A program made the translations under genes and the position numbers. Shown one piece after another: positions 1 through 8,206 of a stretch of DNA of 64,000 nucleotides. Origin of the DNA: Rikenellaceae bacterium (GTDB taxonomy: Bacteria > Bacteroidota > Bacteroidia > Bacteroidales > Rikenellaceae); the NCBI GenBank assembly GCA_015060015.1, contig SUZG01000002.1, positions 1 to 64,000 on the forward strand. The letters are read 5' to 3'. Below the pieces are notes generated by a model that ran no database searches, had not been told where the DNA came from, and saw nothing but the letters and a program-made list of their open reading frames with translations. The stretch's first letter is position 1. Each line of letters opens with the position of its first letter.

Positions 1-80
1 GAGGTTTGACGGAGTAAAGTAAGCACTTTTATCCCATTCAGTAGAGCAAGGGAGGAAATTTTCCTCTCTGCTTACTGAAG

Positions 81-860
81 TTATCTCAAACCGATAATTC
101 CGTTGCATTTATTAGTTGAATTTGCGGTTAAAGAATCGCGCAGAGAGTTCGCTATTTCCGGACTATAACCGAACATCTGCTTGAAAATGGTTTGTATATA
201 GATTGTTTTATCTTCACCCCCACAGAGGACATCCCTGTCGGCCTCAAACTCTTCAACTTCGGTAAGCAGACGCGCTGCATACCACACAAAAGGATTCCAC
301 CACAACAGAGCCTTCTGAATCTCCATAGCCAAGCGTTCGTACGAATGACGATGAGCAATATGGCTACACTCGTGCTTTATGATTACGGCCAAATCCTCTG
401 CCGAAGTATTACGATTGACATAAATGGTACGAAAAAACGAGAACGACGCCACCGCCACCGATGTACGCACAATGCGGACACCATCGACATAGCCGACCTC
501 GGCATCACGTTCCAACTTTTGGATACGCCACCATTGATAGACGAGCAACACGATAAGTGCTGCCACACCAATACAATACAACGACAAAACCACACCTGCC
601 AAAGTGATGATTGGGGCTTGCTCTGTAACCACCTCACCGGCAGCGACAGCACCTCCATCGCCAATGGTTACCGTAGGCATCAACCCAGCCTTTGCCGGCC
701 ACATAGGTATCTCCAACAGCGGAATAACAACCGACAGCAGAGGCAGTACAACCAAATAGAGGCGACACCAGCGAAAATCGGTACGGCGCTCCAACAGCAA
801 GCGATAGCCAATGAGCAGCAAAGCACTCACAATCAATATTTCAGCAAGCAAAATATACAT
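81..860 (-). CDS. M56 family (BlaR1/MecR1-like) membrane metallopeptidase, short form
   Basis: Likely a membrane sensor protease that senses envelope stress or antibiotic and relieves repression by the BlaI-type repressor encoded 52 bp upstream. The 259-residue protein has hydrophobic segments near residues 3-23, 35-50 and 85-108, then a zinc-protease motif HECSH (about 163-167) and a downstream EFEADRD motif (about 204-210) that would supply the third ligand, as in M56 peptidases. Bacteroidota relatives usually continue past this point with a periplasmic or TonB-like C-terminal region; here the frame stops about 50 residues after the active site, so the protein is short or secondarily truncated. 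Function is inferred from family and neighbour. Confidence 0.85.
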   Translation of the reverse strand: MYILLAEILIVSALLLIGYRLLLERRTDFRWCRLYLVVLPLLSVVIPLLEIPMWPAKAGLMPTVTIGDGGAVAAGEVVTEQAPIITLAGVVLSLYCIGVAALIVLLVYQWWRIQKLERDAEVGYVDGVRIVRTSVAVASFSFFRTIYVNRNTSAEDLAVIIKHECSHIAHRHSYERLAMEIQKALLWWNPFVWYAARLLTEVEEFEADRDVLCGGEDKTIYIQTIFKQMFGYSPEIANSLRDSLTANSTNKCNGIIGLR

Positions 861-912
861 AAATGTAGTTGTTTAATGGCGTATGATATTTCTCGAAAGT
901 ATCTCGTTCTAA

Positions 913-1302
913 CTATTTCTCGTTCTTCACTCTCTCCATAATCTCCAAAATCTCGGTCATCTCCTGCGACGAAATATTTTCGTGCTGCGAGAAGAATGAT
1001 ACCAACTGCGAGATAGAGCCTCCAAAATAGGTCGAGAGCATTGAGCTCACATGCCTTTTGGCATACTCCTCGCGAGCAACAGCGGGATGATATCGGAATC
1101 CCTTGCCCGCCGCTTCGTGCTCCACGAAACCCTTATTCTCCAAAATCTTGACGAAGGTAGCCACCGTTGTATATTTCGGCTTCGGCTCCTTCATTCGGGC
1201 AATGATGTCGTTCACACTACCCGACTCCAACTCCCAGAGGATTTGCATCACCTCCTCCTCGCCGCGAGTCAGCTCCTGAATGTTGTTTTGTTCCTGTTTC
1301 AT
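913..1302 (-). CDS. BlaI/MecI family transcriptional repressor
   Basis: A 129-residue winged-helix repressor of the penicillinase-repressor family. The N-terminal half (about 10-80) has the typical LTRGEEEVMQILWE start and the recognition segment containing KYTTVATFVKILENKG; the C-terminal half is the dimerisation region. It is the first gene of a two-gene unit with the M56 peptidase downstream on the same strand. In this family the partner protease cleaves the repressor and derepresses the operon. Two operator-like palindromes lie just upstream of the start codon, so autoregulation is likely. Targets other than its own operon are not visible here. Confidence 0.93.
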   Translation of the reverse strand: MKQEQNNIQELTRGEEEVMQILWELESGSVNDIIARMKEPKPKYTTVATFVKILENKGFVEHEAAGKGFRYHPAVAREEYAKRHVSSMLSTYFGGSISQLVSFFSQHENISSQEMTEILEIMERVKNEK

Positions 1303-1365
1303 AACGCGTTATTTAATTTTGATGTACATCTTCAAACATAGATTTTCCAATCTTGATGCAAACTT

Positions 1366-1412
1366 ACTACTAAAAATTTAGATAAACAAATATTTCTACT
1401 AAAATTTTAGAT
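1366..1412 (-). promoter_or_regulatory. Paired BlaI-type operator candidates
   Basis: Two near-identical sites, ACTACTAAAAATTTAGATAA and TCTACTAAAATTTTAGATAA, lie 29 bp apart upstream of blaI. The core CTAAAATTTTAG (1399-1410) is a perfect palindrome and CTAAAAATTTAG (1370-1381) has one mismatch. Position and symmetry fit autoregulatory operators for the BlaI-like dimer; binding is inferred. Confidence 0.7.
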
Positions 1413-1451
1413 AAAAGATGTATTTTTTTTCATTTCACCCTATTTTCAAAC

Positions 1452-1487
1452 AAAAAAAAACAGCCTTCGGACGACCAAAGGCTGTTT
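1452..1487 (-). terminator. Rho-independent terminator of the S24-HK-lgt-SPOR-gtrA unit
   Basis: Read on the minus strand: AACAGCCTTTGG, a short loop, then AAGGCTGTT followed by a run of T (the A run at 1452-1460 on the plus strand). It lies just after the gtrA-like stop codon. Confidence 0.8.
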
Positions 1488-1508
1488 ATATAATCTAATC
1501 AGATGTGA

Positions 1509-1994
1509 TTATCGGTTTTTCTCTCCGAAGGCAAAATAACGACCGGCAAGATAGCTATAGACCACACTCACCACCGTCGTCAAGGCTTTGGCCGGCGTAG
1601 GCCAGATGTGGCACACCTCAACAAAGAGTTTTATACACAGATAATTGAGCAGGATAGAGCCACATACCGATAACGCATAGCGAAAAAGTTGTCCTCGACA
1701 AGAGAACTGCGTAACGCCAAAGACTACATTACGATTGAGCCAAAAGCCCGTAAAAAAGGTTATCGGGAAGACCACAACAAGCGACGCAACATGTGGCGAC
1801 ACAACAACAAAGCCCAGGTCGATAAATCTCTCGGCTACGACATAGTGATAGATAAGGAAGTACCACACCAGATCCAGCACCATATTTCCTCCTCCGCACA
1901 CTGCATAACGGAAGATGCGTGGAGAGAATATACGCGTGAGAGGTGCGATGTAGAAGAAATCTATAAAACGACCTATGCTGTCGGCTATACGCAT
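1509..1994 (-). CDS. GtrA family membrane protein
   Basis: A 161-residue protein with four hydrophobic segments typical of the GtrA/DPMS1 family (about 28-50, 65-85, 100-122, 130-152), including the family-like FRYAVCGGGNMVLDLVWYF near the N-terminus and LNRNVVF between helices 2 and 3. Members are small inner-membrane proteins thought to help move lipid-linked sugars or take part in cell-surface polysaccharide synthesis; the substrate here is unknown. Its ATG overlaps the stop codon of the upstream SPOR gene by one base (TAATG), suggesting translational coupling. A terminator follows, so it is the last gene of its operon. Confidence 0.85.
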   Translation of the reverse strand: MRIADSIGRFIDFFYIAPLTRIFSPRIFRYAVCGGGNMVLDLVWYFLIYHYVVAERFIDLGFVVVSPHVASLVVVFPITFFTGFWLNRNVVFGVTQFSCRGQLFRYALSVCGSILLNYLCIKLFVEVCHIWPTPAKALTTVVSVVYSYLAGRYFAFGEKNR

Positions 1995-2944
1995 TACCTT
2001 TTATTATATATCCACAAGCTGTTCAACTCGGGCGACAAATCGCGGTTGGCATTCATAAATGCAGTACACTCCTCCTGACTGTCGCTGCCAAAGAGTGTAA
2101 CCATATACTTTTCGCCTCGTGGCACAATAGCACATACGGCGTTAGGCACCTTCGCCTTAAACGACGCCACTGCCCTCTCGGCATTCTGCTCCGAAGAGAA
2201 TACTCCCGCCACAACATAGTAGGCATAATAGTCCTTATGTGTAGCAGGCGATACCGTCTTCTGCTGCTCTGCATTCTCGGCAGCTGTTTCAGCTGCAACA
2301 CTACTAACGGCTGGTGCATTTTCAGAAGGAACAGATTGCACATTTTCAGCTACAACATCATCCCCTGCCGAAGCGGGTTGTTCCATATTATCCGCCGACA
2401 GAGTATCTGCGACAATCGCATTTTCTGTGGTTGTCGCAACCTCACTCTTCGCTGCCTTGTCTGACGTCGGCAAAATCTTATCGCCCCACATAATATATGC
2501 GAAAAATCCCAACGCGACAGCCACGCACAAGGCACACAAAATGTATATCCAGGCGTGCGACTTTCGGCGAATAATGATAGTCTTCACACCCTTCGGGTTG
2601 ATAGCCGAATTGAATGCAGCCTCGGCAACGAAGCTCTTGTCCTTTAACACACCAACACCCTCAATGGTCAGCACCCCCTCCTGACGAGTCTTCTGCAACC
2701 AGCGATTGTATATATCCTGTGCCTGCTCGGTACTGCAACCAGCAATACCCACGACCTCATCCACAAGCGACGGAGCCTGCTTTTGCGAAGAAAAAGCAAC
2801 CACATTGCGTGGGCCTGCCAGCTTATTCTCCGACAACTTACGAGCCCCCTGATGCTCAATATAGAGTGTACCCACCTCCGGCAAGAATACACCCTTGCCG
2901 CTGATGAGCATATTATAGACAATCTTATTAACCTCTCCGACCAT
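1994..2944 (-). CDS. HU-like domain / transmembrane / SPOR domain protein
   Basis: A 316-residue bitopic protein typical of Bacteroidota. The N-terminal about 115 residues resemble the bacterial CCDC81-type HU domain (GKGVFLPEVGTLYIE near the start). A hydrophobic helix at about 131-152 follows, then an acidic, alanine-rich linker, and a C-terminal SPOR domain (about 238-315; YYVVAGVFSSEQNAERA). SPOR domains bind denuded peptidoglycan glycan strands at division sites, so this protein probably links the septal wall to a cytoplasmic HU-like module. It begins 2 bp after lgt and overlaps the GtrA gene by one base, inside a five-gene minus-strand unit. The role in division is inferred from domains. 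Confidence 0.85.
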   Translation of the reverse strand: MVGEVNKIVYNMLISGKGVFLPEVGTLYIEHQGARKLSENKLAGPRNVVAFSSQKQAPSLVDEVVGIAGCSTEQAQDIYNRWLQKTRQEGVLTIEGVGVLKDKSFVAEAAFNSAINPKGVKTIIIRRKSHAWIYILCALCVAVALGFFAYIMWGDKILPTSDKAAKSEVATTTENAIVADTLSADNMEQPASAGDDVVAENVQSVPSENAPAVSSVAAETAAENAEQQKTVSPATHKDYYAYYVVAGVFSSEQNAERAVASFKAKVPNAVCAIVPRGEKYMVTLFGSDSQEECTAFMNANRDLSPELNSLWIYNKR

Positions 2945-2946
2945 AA

Positions 2947-3822
2947 CTATCTCTTCTTTTTATCCTCTGCGGGTGCCTTGCTGTACTTATCGGGATAACC
3001 CACACGGAATCGGCCCTTTGCACCCTGCCACAAGACCCACGCAGCCAAAAGGATGAACGGAATACTCAATGTCTGACCCATATTCAAGGCCATAGCCTCC
3101 TCGAAAGCCTCCTGATTAACCTTGAAGAACTCGATGAAGAAGCGTGTCACGAAGATACCTATCAAGCCGACACCGAACATCATACCGGCACGACGTCGTG
3201 CGACATCCTTCTTGTAATACATCCACATCAATATCACAAAGGTAATAATGTAGCACAACGCTTCATAGAGCTGCGAGGGATGCTGAACGGGGACATTCTC
3301 AACAGCCACGCCCGGGTAGAGTCGCAAAAACTTAAAGCCCCAGGGCACATCGGTTACACTACCGACAATCTCCGAGTTGATAAGATTTCCTATACGCACC
3401 ATAGCTCCACCTATTGCTACGGGAATCATAATACGATCCAACCACCAGACATACGGCATCTTATATTTGCGTGATGTAACCCACATACCGAACAACATAC
3501 CCAATGCCGAGCCGTGAGAGGCCATACCGCCGTCACGGAGGCCGGTAATTATCTCAACAGGGTGCGAGATATAATACGAAAAGTCATAGAACAGACAGTG
3601 TCCCAGTCTGGCACCGATGACAGCACCCAAGGCTATCCACAGAAAACCCGTCTCAACAATCTGGGGGCCAAAGCCCTCCCTGCGAGCAAAGGCTGTAAAA
3701 AACCTCTCTCCCAACAATAGCGTCAGAGCCCACGCCAAACCATAATAACGAAGCTCTACCGAACCAATAGAGAACATCACGGGATCGCAATCCCATACAA
3801 CATACAGAAAATCGTTCAACAT
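2947..3822 (-). CDS. lgt: Prolipoprotein diacylglyceryl transferase
   Basis: Lgt transfers diacylglycerol from phosphatidylglycerol to the lipobox cysteine of prolipoproteins in the inner membrane. The 291-residue polytopic protein shows the conserved H103-G-S-A-L-G loop, and VRIGNLINSEIVG (about 142-154) with the essential Arg/Asn/Glu set of the family Lgt signature. Length is usual for the family. The window encodes many lipoproteins that would be its substrates. It is followed 2 bp later by the HU/SPOR gene and preceded by the histidine kinase gene after about 30 bp, so it is probably co-transcribed. Confidence 0.96.
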   Translation of the reverse strand: MLNDFLYVVWDCDPVMFSIGSVELRYYGLAWALTLLLGERFFTAFARREGFGPQIVETGFLWIALGAVIGARLGHCLFYDFSYYISHPVEIITGLRDGGMASHGSALGMLFGMWVTSRKYKMPYVWWLDRIMIPVAIGGAMVRIGNLINSEIVGSVTDVPWGFKFLRLYPGVAVENVPVQHPSQLYEALCYIITFVILMWMYYKKDVARRRAGMMFGVGLIGIFVTRFFIEFFKVNQEAFEEAMALNMGQTLSIPFILLAAWVLWQGAKGRFRVGYPDKYSKAPAEDKKKR

Positions 3823-3854
3823 CTATTTAAGCTATAAAAAATACTTTTTCAGGT

Positions 3855-4898
3855 TTACTTCACGGGCGACTCGGCCTTCTTCAACGGGAAGGTGAATGTT
3901 GTACCGACACCCAACTCACTACGTACATTGATACGTTCGCCATGAGCCTCAACAATGTGCTTAACGATAGCCAGACCCAGGCCTGTACCACCCTGCTCAC
4001 GAGAACGGCCCTTATCCACGCGATAGAAGCGTTCGAAGATACGGGGAACATCATCCTTGCTGATACCCACACCTGTATCCTCCACCTCAATCAAAATCTT
4101 ATCCAGCATATCGCGGAACTTGATGCGTGTCGAGCCACCCTCCTTGCCGTAATGTATTGAGTTGATGATAAGGTTTACAAGCACCTGACCAACAAAATGT
4201 TTGTCAGCCATAACCCAGAATGACGAAGGCAACGAATCGGTACCCTTGACCGAAATCTTCACACTGCGTTTTGCCGCTTCCATCTCCAGCTGCTCGGCAA
4301 TCTCCTTTGCGAGGGCCACGATATCGAACTTCTCCATCTTCAAGCGGTTCATATCGTTCTCCAGCTTTGAGATTGTATCGAGGTCATTGACAATATTAAT
4401 CAATCTGTCGATACTCTTCTCGGCACGTTCCAGATATTTACGGTTGATGAGTTCATCTTCCAGACCACCGTCAAGCAGCGTAGAGATATAGCCCTGAATA
4501 TTGAAAATCGGGGTCTTCAACTCGTGAGCCACATTACCCAGATATTGTTTGCGGAACGCCTCACTCTGCTTCAAGCGGTTAATCTCCTTATCGTTATCAT
4601 CTGCCCAAGCGGTAAGCTCCTCCGAGATACTCTCAACGTGCTTATCCTTCATCTCGTCCACAATCTCGGTGGTATGAACATCACGCGACAAAACCATCGA
4701 GTATATGGGTTTGAGTTTGTACGCGACATAAGACTTCATCATAAAGAGTGAGAAGACAGCCATAACGCCAAAGACAACAACACTGACAACCAATGTCTTC
4801 CACCATACGACATCACATACAATCATCACAACCGCTACGATTACGGCAGCCAACAGAGCCATAATAAGCGAAGCATTCTCTTTTGTTTTTATAGTCAT
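3855..4898 (-). CDS. Orphan sensor histidine kinase (PhoR-like)
   Basis: Membrane histidine kinase. Two hydrophobic helices (about 10-28 and 36-56) are followed by a linker and a HisKA domain with the H-box VAHELKTPIF (His about 125). The HATPase domain has the N-box NLIINSIHYG, G1 DTGVGIS, and G2 GTGLGLAIVKH. The ORF track starts at TTG 4907; I prefer the ATG at 4898 (MTIKTKEN). No response regulator gene is adjacent; the gene upstream is an S24-like regulator about 90 bp away, so the kinase is an orphan in this window. There is almost no periplasmic loop between the helices, suggesting sensing within the membrane. Confidence 0.92.
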   Translation of the reverse strand: MTIKTKENASLIMALLAAVIVAVVMIVCDVVWWKTLVVSVVVFGVMAVFSLFMMKSYVAYKLKPIYSMVLSRDVHTTEIVDEMKDKHVESISEELTAWADDNDKEINRLKQSEAFRKQYLGNVAHELKTPIFNIQGYISTLLDGGLEDELINRKYLERAEKSIDRLINIVNDLDTISKLENDMNRLKMEKFDIVALAKEIAEQLEMEAAKRSVKISVKGTDSLPSSFWVMADKHFVGQVLVNLIINSIHYGKEGGSTRIKFRDMLDKILIEVEDTGVGISKDDVPRIFERFYRVDKGRSREQGGTGLGLAIVKHIVEAHGERINVRSELGVGTTFTFPLKKAESPVK

Positions 4899-4989
4899 AA
4901 CAATCAAATATTTGGTTTTAAGGTTTTCAATATTTTCGTAATAACATTGTTTGTGGTTGCAGCGTCATTCCGAGTATTCATCCGGTTCA

Positions 4990-5622
4990 TCATTGCCACA
5001 GCTTCAATATACCGACCACGCGATATACGGCTTGCACCTGCGAGGCTTCCACCTTCACCGCACAATCTCCCTCTCGCGACGTAGCGAGCTCCAATTCGCA
5101 GCCTCTGGCCGAACATTCAACCTTCACGCTACGCAAAAGTATAAAATTGTCGCCAACCACCACACATCTGTCGCCCTGTATTATGGCAGAAATGTCCGTT
5201 TTTTTCAAAAAGACTATCGTTCCCGGCATAATCTGGTCGGACATAGCCTCATCATAACTGCGGTAGGCATAATCGCAATCGCCAACCATAGGAAGGTTGA
5301 GGTACTGCGGGGTCGGAGCCTCCTCTTTGCCTTCGATTAACAGTTTCAGTTCTGCTATACCACCCTCGACATAGGGGATAAGGCGGCTATCCTCTCGCAA
5401 CATCACACCGTCGCCCGTCAGCAACCAGCCGGGACTAATCTCCGGATACTTCGCCACAATGCGTTGCACCAGATTTTTCGACAGTCCAATCTTGCCCGCT
5501 TTGATATGGTAAAGAATATCGGGACGCAGCAAACCGATATGATGTGCAAAGTGATTGGTGCTCATCTTCGCCCAACATATCACCTGCTCCAACCGATTCC
5601 AACTCTCCGTATAATTTGCCAT
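4990..5622 (-). CDS. XRE/S24-like (LexA/CI-fold) transcriptional regulator
   Basis: A 210-residue protein with an N-terminal helix-turn-helix region (about 8-70; FAHHIGLLRPDILYHIKAG, then the Bacteroidota-typical YPEISPGWLLTGDG) and a C-terminal S24-type beta domain (about 105-205). The canonical Ser of the autoprotease (usually in a GDSM motif) is not obvious; the equivalent region reads DEAMSDQIMPGTIVFL, so self-cleavage is doubtful. Regulators of this layout occur both as prophage repressors and as chromosomal host factors; no phage genes are near. It is the first gene of the minus-strand unit and diverges from tRNA-Arg. Confidence 0.75.
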   Translation of the reverse strand: MANYTESWNRLEQVICWAKMSTNHFAHHIGLLRPDILYHIKAGKIGLSKNLVQRIVAKYPEISPGWLLTGDGVMLREDSRLIPYVEGGIAELKLLIEGKEEAPTPQYLNLPMVGDCDYAYRSYDEAMSDQIMPGTIVFLKKTDISAIIQGDRCVVVGDNFILLRSVKVECSARGCELELATSREGDCAVKVEASQVQAVYRVVGILKLWQ

Positions 5623-5645
5623 ATCAGTTTTTTTTGATACCTTTG
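5615..5645 (+). promoter_or_regulatory. Bacteroidota-type promoter of tRNA-Arg
   Basis: TTTG at 5615-5618, 19 nt, then TACCTTTG at 5638-5645. The mature tRNA begins about 7 nt after the -7 box. Confidence 0.75.
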
Positions 5646-5651
5646 CACCAC

Positions 5652-5726
5652 GGTCCCGTAGTTCAATGGATAGAATATAAGATTCCGGTTCTTACGATGA
5701 AGGTTCGATTCCTTTCGGGACTACCA
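5652..5726 (+). tRNA. tRNA-Arg (anticodon CCG)
   Basis: Cloverleaf drawn by hand. The acceptor GGTCCCG pairs with CGGGACT. The anticodon stem TAAGA/TCTTA encloses loop TTCCGGT, giving anticodon CCG (reads CGG). The T-arm contains GGTTCGATTCC. Discriminator A is followed by an encoded CCA (5724-5726), unlike the tRNA-Ser and tRNA-Ala of this window. Confidence 0.93.
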
Positions 5727-5727
5727 C

Positions 5728-5748
5728 AGGGCGTTATGCCCTTTTTTT
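5728..5748 (+). terminator. Terminator of tRNA-Arg
   Basis: AGGGC-gttat-GCCCT followed by a T7 run, directly after the encoded CCA. The remaining 5750-6005 interval before ruvB is AT-rich and shows no gene or clear element. Confidence 0.85.
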
Positions 5749-6005
5749 ATTGCGACTCCGCATCCCCGTCCTCTTCATCTAATCCATCGCACTAATCTCA
5801 CGACTCTTCAAACGACCTTACGGTATCTTTTCGCTACATATTAATTATCAAAGGTAGCACTTTTATTTCAATTTATAGCATAAAAAATTTATTTTTTATG
5901 AAATTTTATCATTATTCATACCATTTCCGGCACAATGAGTATTGGCACACATCAATAAATCGAAAAATAATTCTGCATCTTATTTCGGTTTTGTGAATTA
6001 TACAC

Positions 6006-6013
6006 TATCTTTG
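6006..6013 (+). promoter_or_regulatory. Putative -7 box for ruvB
   Basis: TATCTTTG, a match to TAnnTTTG, lies 29 nt before the ruvB ATG. No well-spaced -33 TTTG is evident. Confidence 0.5.
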
Positions 6014-6042
6014 TGTGATGTATAAATGCTGGCTGTTTTACT

Positions 6043-7056
6043 ATGGCGATAGATAGAAATATGAGAAACATCGAGAGTGATTCAGAGTTTGAGAATCGTA
6101 TCCGTCCGCAAGAGTTATCCACCTTTGCCGGACAGGATAAGATTGTCGATAATCTGAAAGTCTTTATCAAGGCTGCCCTGATGCGAGGCGACTCTCTTGA
6201 CCACGTCTTGCTGCACGGCCCTCCGGGCTTGGGTAAGACTACTTTGGCAAATATCATTGCTCACGAGATGGGGGCTCAACTGAAAGTCACTTCAGGTCCT
6301 GTATTGGACAAGCCGGGTGACCTGGCAGGACTGCTCACAAACCTCGACGCAGGCGATGTGCTCTTCATTGACGAGATTCATCGTTTAAGTCCTATCGTGG
6401 AGGAGTATCTCTACTCGGCAATGGAGGATTATAAAATCGACATTGTTCTGGACAAGGGTCCGTCGGCTCGTTCCATTCAGATTGAGCTTGCTCCCTTCAC
6501 ATTGGTAGGAGCAACTACCCGTAGCGGACTTCTGACCTCACCCCTGCGTGCCCGCTTCGGCATCACCTGCCATTTGGAGTATTACGACACCCCCGTTCTG
6601 GCCGGTATCGTTAAGCGTTCGGCTCGCATAATCGACATCTCGATAGATGACGATGCAGCTCATGAGGTGGCTCTGCGTTCGCGAGGTACACCCCGTATCG
6701 CAAATGCTCTTTTGCGACGAGTACGAGATTTCGCAATGGTTAAGGGCGAAGGTCATATCGACATGGAAATCACCCGCATAGCCCTAAAAGCCCTGAACAT
6801 AGACTCTCGCGGTCTTGACCAGATGGACAACAAGATTTTGAGTACCATCATCGAAAAATTCAAGGGTGGCCCCGTAGGTTTGAACACCATAGCTACGGCT
6901 GTCGGCGAGGAGGCCGGAACGATAGAGGATGTCTATGAGCCATTCCTCATCAAAGAGGGTTTCATCAAGCGGACACCACGAGGAAGAGAGGCAACAGAGC
7001 TTGCCTACCGACATCTGGGCTTCACTCCAAAAGTAGATGAAGGGTCGCTGTTCTAA
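6043..7056 (+). CDS. ruvB: Holliday junction branch migration ATPase RuvB
   Basis: RuvB is the hexameric AAA+ motor that drives Holliday-junction branch migration with RuvA. The 337-residue protein has the usual length, Walker A GPPGLGKT (about 59-66), Walker B VLFIDEIH (about 106-113), the sensor region [10 protein letters not shown], and the C-terminal winged helix containing [16 protein letters not shown]. The start at 6043 (MAIDRNMRN) is slightly upstream of another ATG at 6061; either would keep the RuvB N-terminus. It is monocistronic in this window: a bidirectional terminator separates it from convergent aroB. Confidence 0.97.
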   Translation: MAIDRNMRNIESDSEFENRIRPQELSTFAGQDKIVDNLKVFIKAALMRGDSLDHVLLHGPPGLGKTTLANIIAHEMGAQLKVTSGPVLDKPGDLAGLLTNLDAGDVLFIDEIHRLSPIVEEYLYSAMEDYKIDIVLDKGPSARSIQIELAPFTLVGATTRSGLLTSPLRARFGITCHLEYYDTPVLAGIVKRSARIIDISIDDDAAHEVALRSRGTPRIANALLRRVRDFAMVKGEGHIDMEITRIALKALNIDSRGLDQMDNKILSTIIEKFKGGPVGLNTIATAVGEEAGTIEDVYEPFLIKEGFIKRTPRGREATELAYRHLGFTPKVDEGSLF

Positions 7057-7063
7057 CACAAAC

Positions 7064-7094
7064 AAAAAGGTTGCAACATTGCAACCTTTTTTTC
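7064..7094. terminator. Bidirectional terminator between ruvB and aroB
   Basis: A 13-bp perfect stem AAAAAGGTTGCAA / TTGCAACCTTTTT around a CA loop, with A and T runs on either side, placed between convergent genes. Confidence 0.92.
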
Positions 7095-7109
7095 TATTAA
7101 ATCACTTCA

Positions 7110-8123
7110 TTAAAACATCGCCTTAAACTCTGCAAGCGGCATCTTTTCCACCACGCACTCCCCTACTCTGCACGGGAATACTATATGGATATTATCGCCT
7201 TCACTCTTCTTGTCCTTTTCGAGTGCCGACTTCAAGTCACGAAACTCAACGGGCGACTCCAACAAAAAACCTATCTTTTGCAACAGCGTTTTTATGCGTG
7301 AGTTATCTCTTTCCGACAACTTGCCGCAAGATGTTGCCATATCGCAAATCAACGCCATGCCGACAGCCACAGACTCGCCGTGATTCATCTTCGACGACAT
7401 CTTCTCAATGGCGTGAGCCAGCGTATGACCAAGATTCAGTTTGCGTCTGTCGCCTTGCTCTCTCTCGTCACGTTCCACGATATCGGCCTTGACCTTTATG
7501 GCACGGAAGACGATATTTTCCAGCAATGCAGTATCGGTTGGCAGCATCTTTACATCGCACTTTTCCAACATCTCAAACAACTCTGCATCGGCGATAATAG
7601 CCGACTTCACCACTTCGGCAAGACCTGCCACAAACTCTCTTTCGGGTAGTGTTCGGAGCATATTGACATCGCACAGCACAAACCGTGGCTGACAGAATGT
7701 GCCGACCATATTTTTATACCCCTCCACATTCACACCATTCTTGCCGCCCACGCTGGCATCAACCTGCCCCAGCAGTGTTGTCGAGATAAATCCAAACTCC
7801 AAACCTCGCATATATGTAGCCGCAACAAAGCCGGCAATATCGGTTACGATACCACCGCCTATTCCCAATACAAAGCAAGAACGATCAACGCCCAGCTCGA
7901 TAAACTTTTTGTATATCATATCGACCGTACGCAGTGTTTTGCTCGTCTCACCAAGGCCTATCAGCACATAGTCATACCTTGCCAGAAGAGAGTGATAATG
8001 GCGGTCTATATTGGTATCGGAAATCACTATCACACACCTCTCGGGAAGCAATTTCGGCAACATCTCCAGCACATCGCCGACCACCACCCGACTGCGACCT
8101 TTTATCTCAATATCGTAGTTCAT
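7110..8123 (-). CDS. aroB: 3-dehydroquinate synthase
   Basis: AroB converts DAHP to 3-dehydroquinate in the shikimate pathway, using NAD and a divalent metal. The 337-residue protein carries the family motifs: GGGIVTDIAGFVAATYMRG (about 89-107), TTLLGQVDASVGGKNGVN, the metal-site region LNLGHTLAHAIE, and MNHGESVAVGM. It is slightly shorter than the E. coli enzyme, as is common in Bacteroidota. It diverges from typA; a possible -7 box TATTTTTG on the minus strand (8148-8155) lies upstream. Confidence 0.96.
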   Translation of the reverse strand: MNYDIEIKGRSRVVVGDVLEMLPKLLPERCVIVISDTNIDRHYHSLLARYDYVLIGLGETSKTLRTVDMIYKKFIELGVDRSCFVLGIGGGIVTDIAGFVAATYMRGLEFGFISTTLLGQVDASVGGKNGVNVEGYKNMVGTFCQPRFVLCDVNMLRTLPEREFVAGLAEVVKSAIIADAELFEMLEKCDVKMLPTDTALLENIVFRAIKVKADIVERDEREQGDRRKLNLGHTLAHAIEKMSSKMNHGESVAVGMALICDMATSCGKLSERDNSRIKTLLQKIGFLLESPVEFRDLKSALEKDKKSEGDNIHIVFPCRVGECVVEKMPLAEFKAMF

Positions 8124-8178
8124 ACTGTTTCAGATTGAATAGTGAAACAAAAATAGAACATTTTCACGATTTAATTAT

Positions 8179-8186
8179 TAACTTTG
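8179..8186 (+). promoter_or_regulatory. Putative -7 box for typA
   Basis: TAACTTTG matches TAnnTTTG and lies 20 nt before the typA ATG in the divergent aroB-typA spacer. Confidence 0.5.
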
Positions 8187-8206
8187 CACGATAAATTTCA
8201 ATTACT

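Noticed and set aside
50-68. Palindrome GAGGAAA-T-TTTCCTC near the left edge
   Set aside because: Stem with almost no loop and no T tract; not a convincing terminator or operator.
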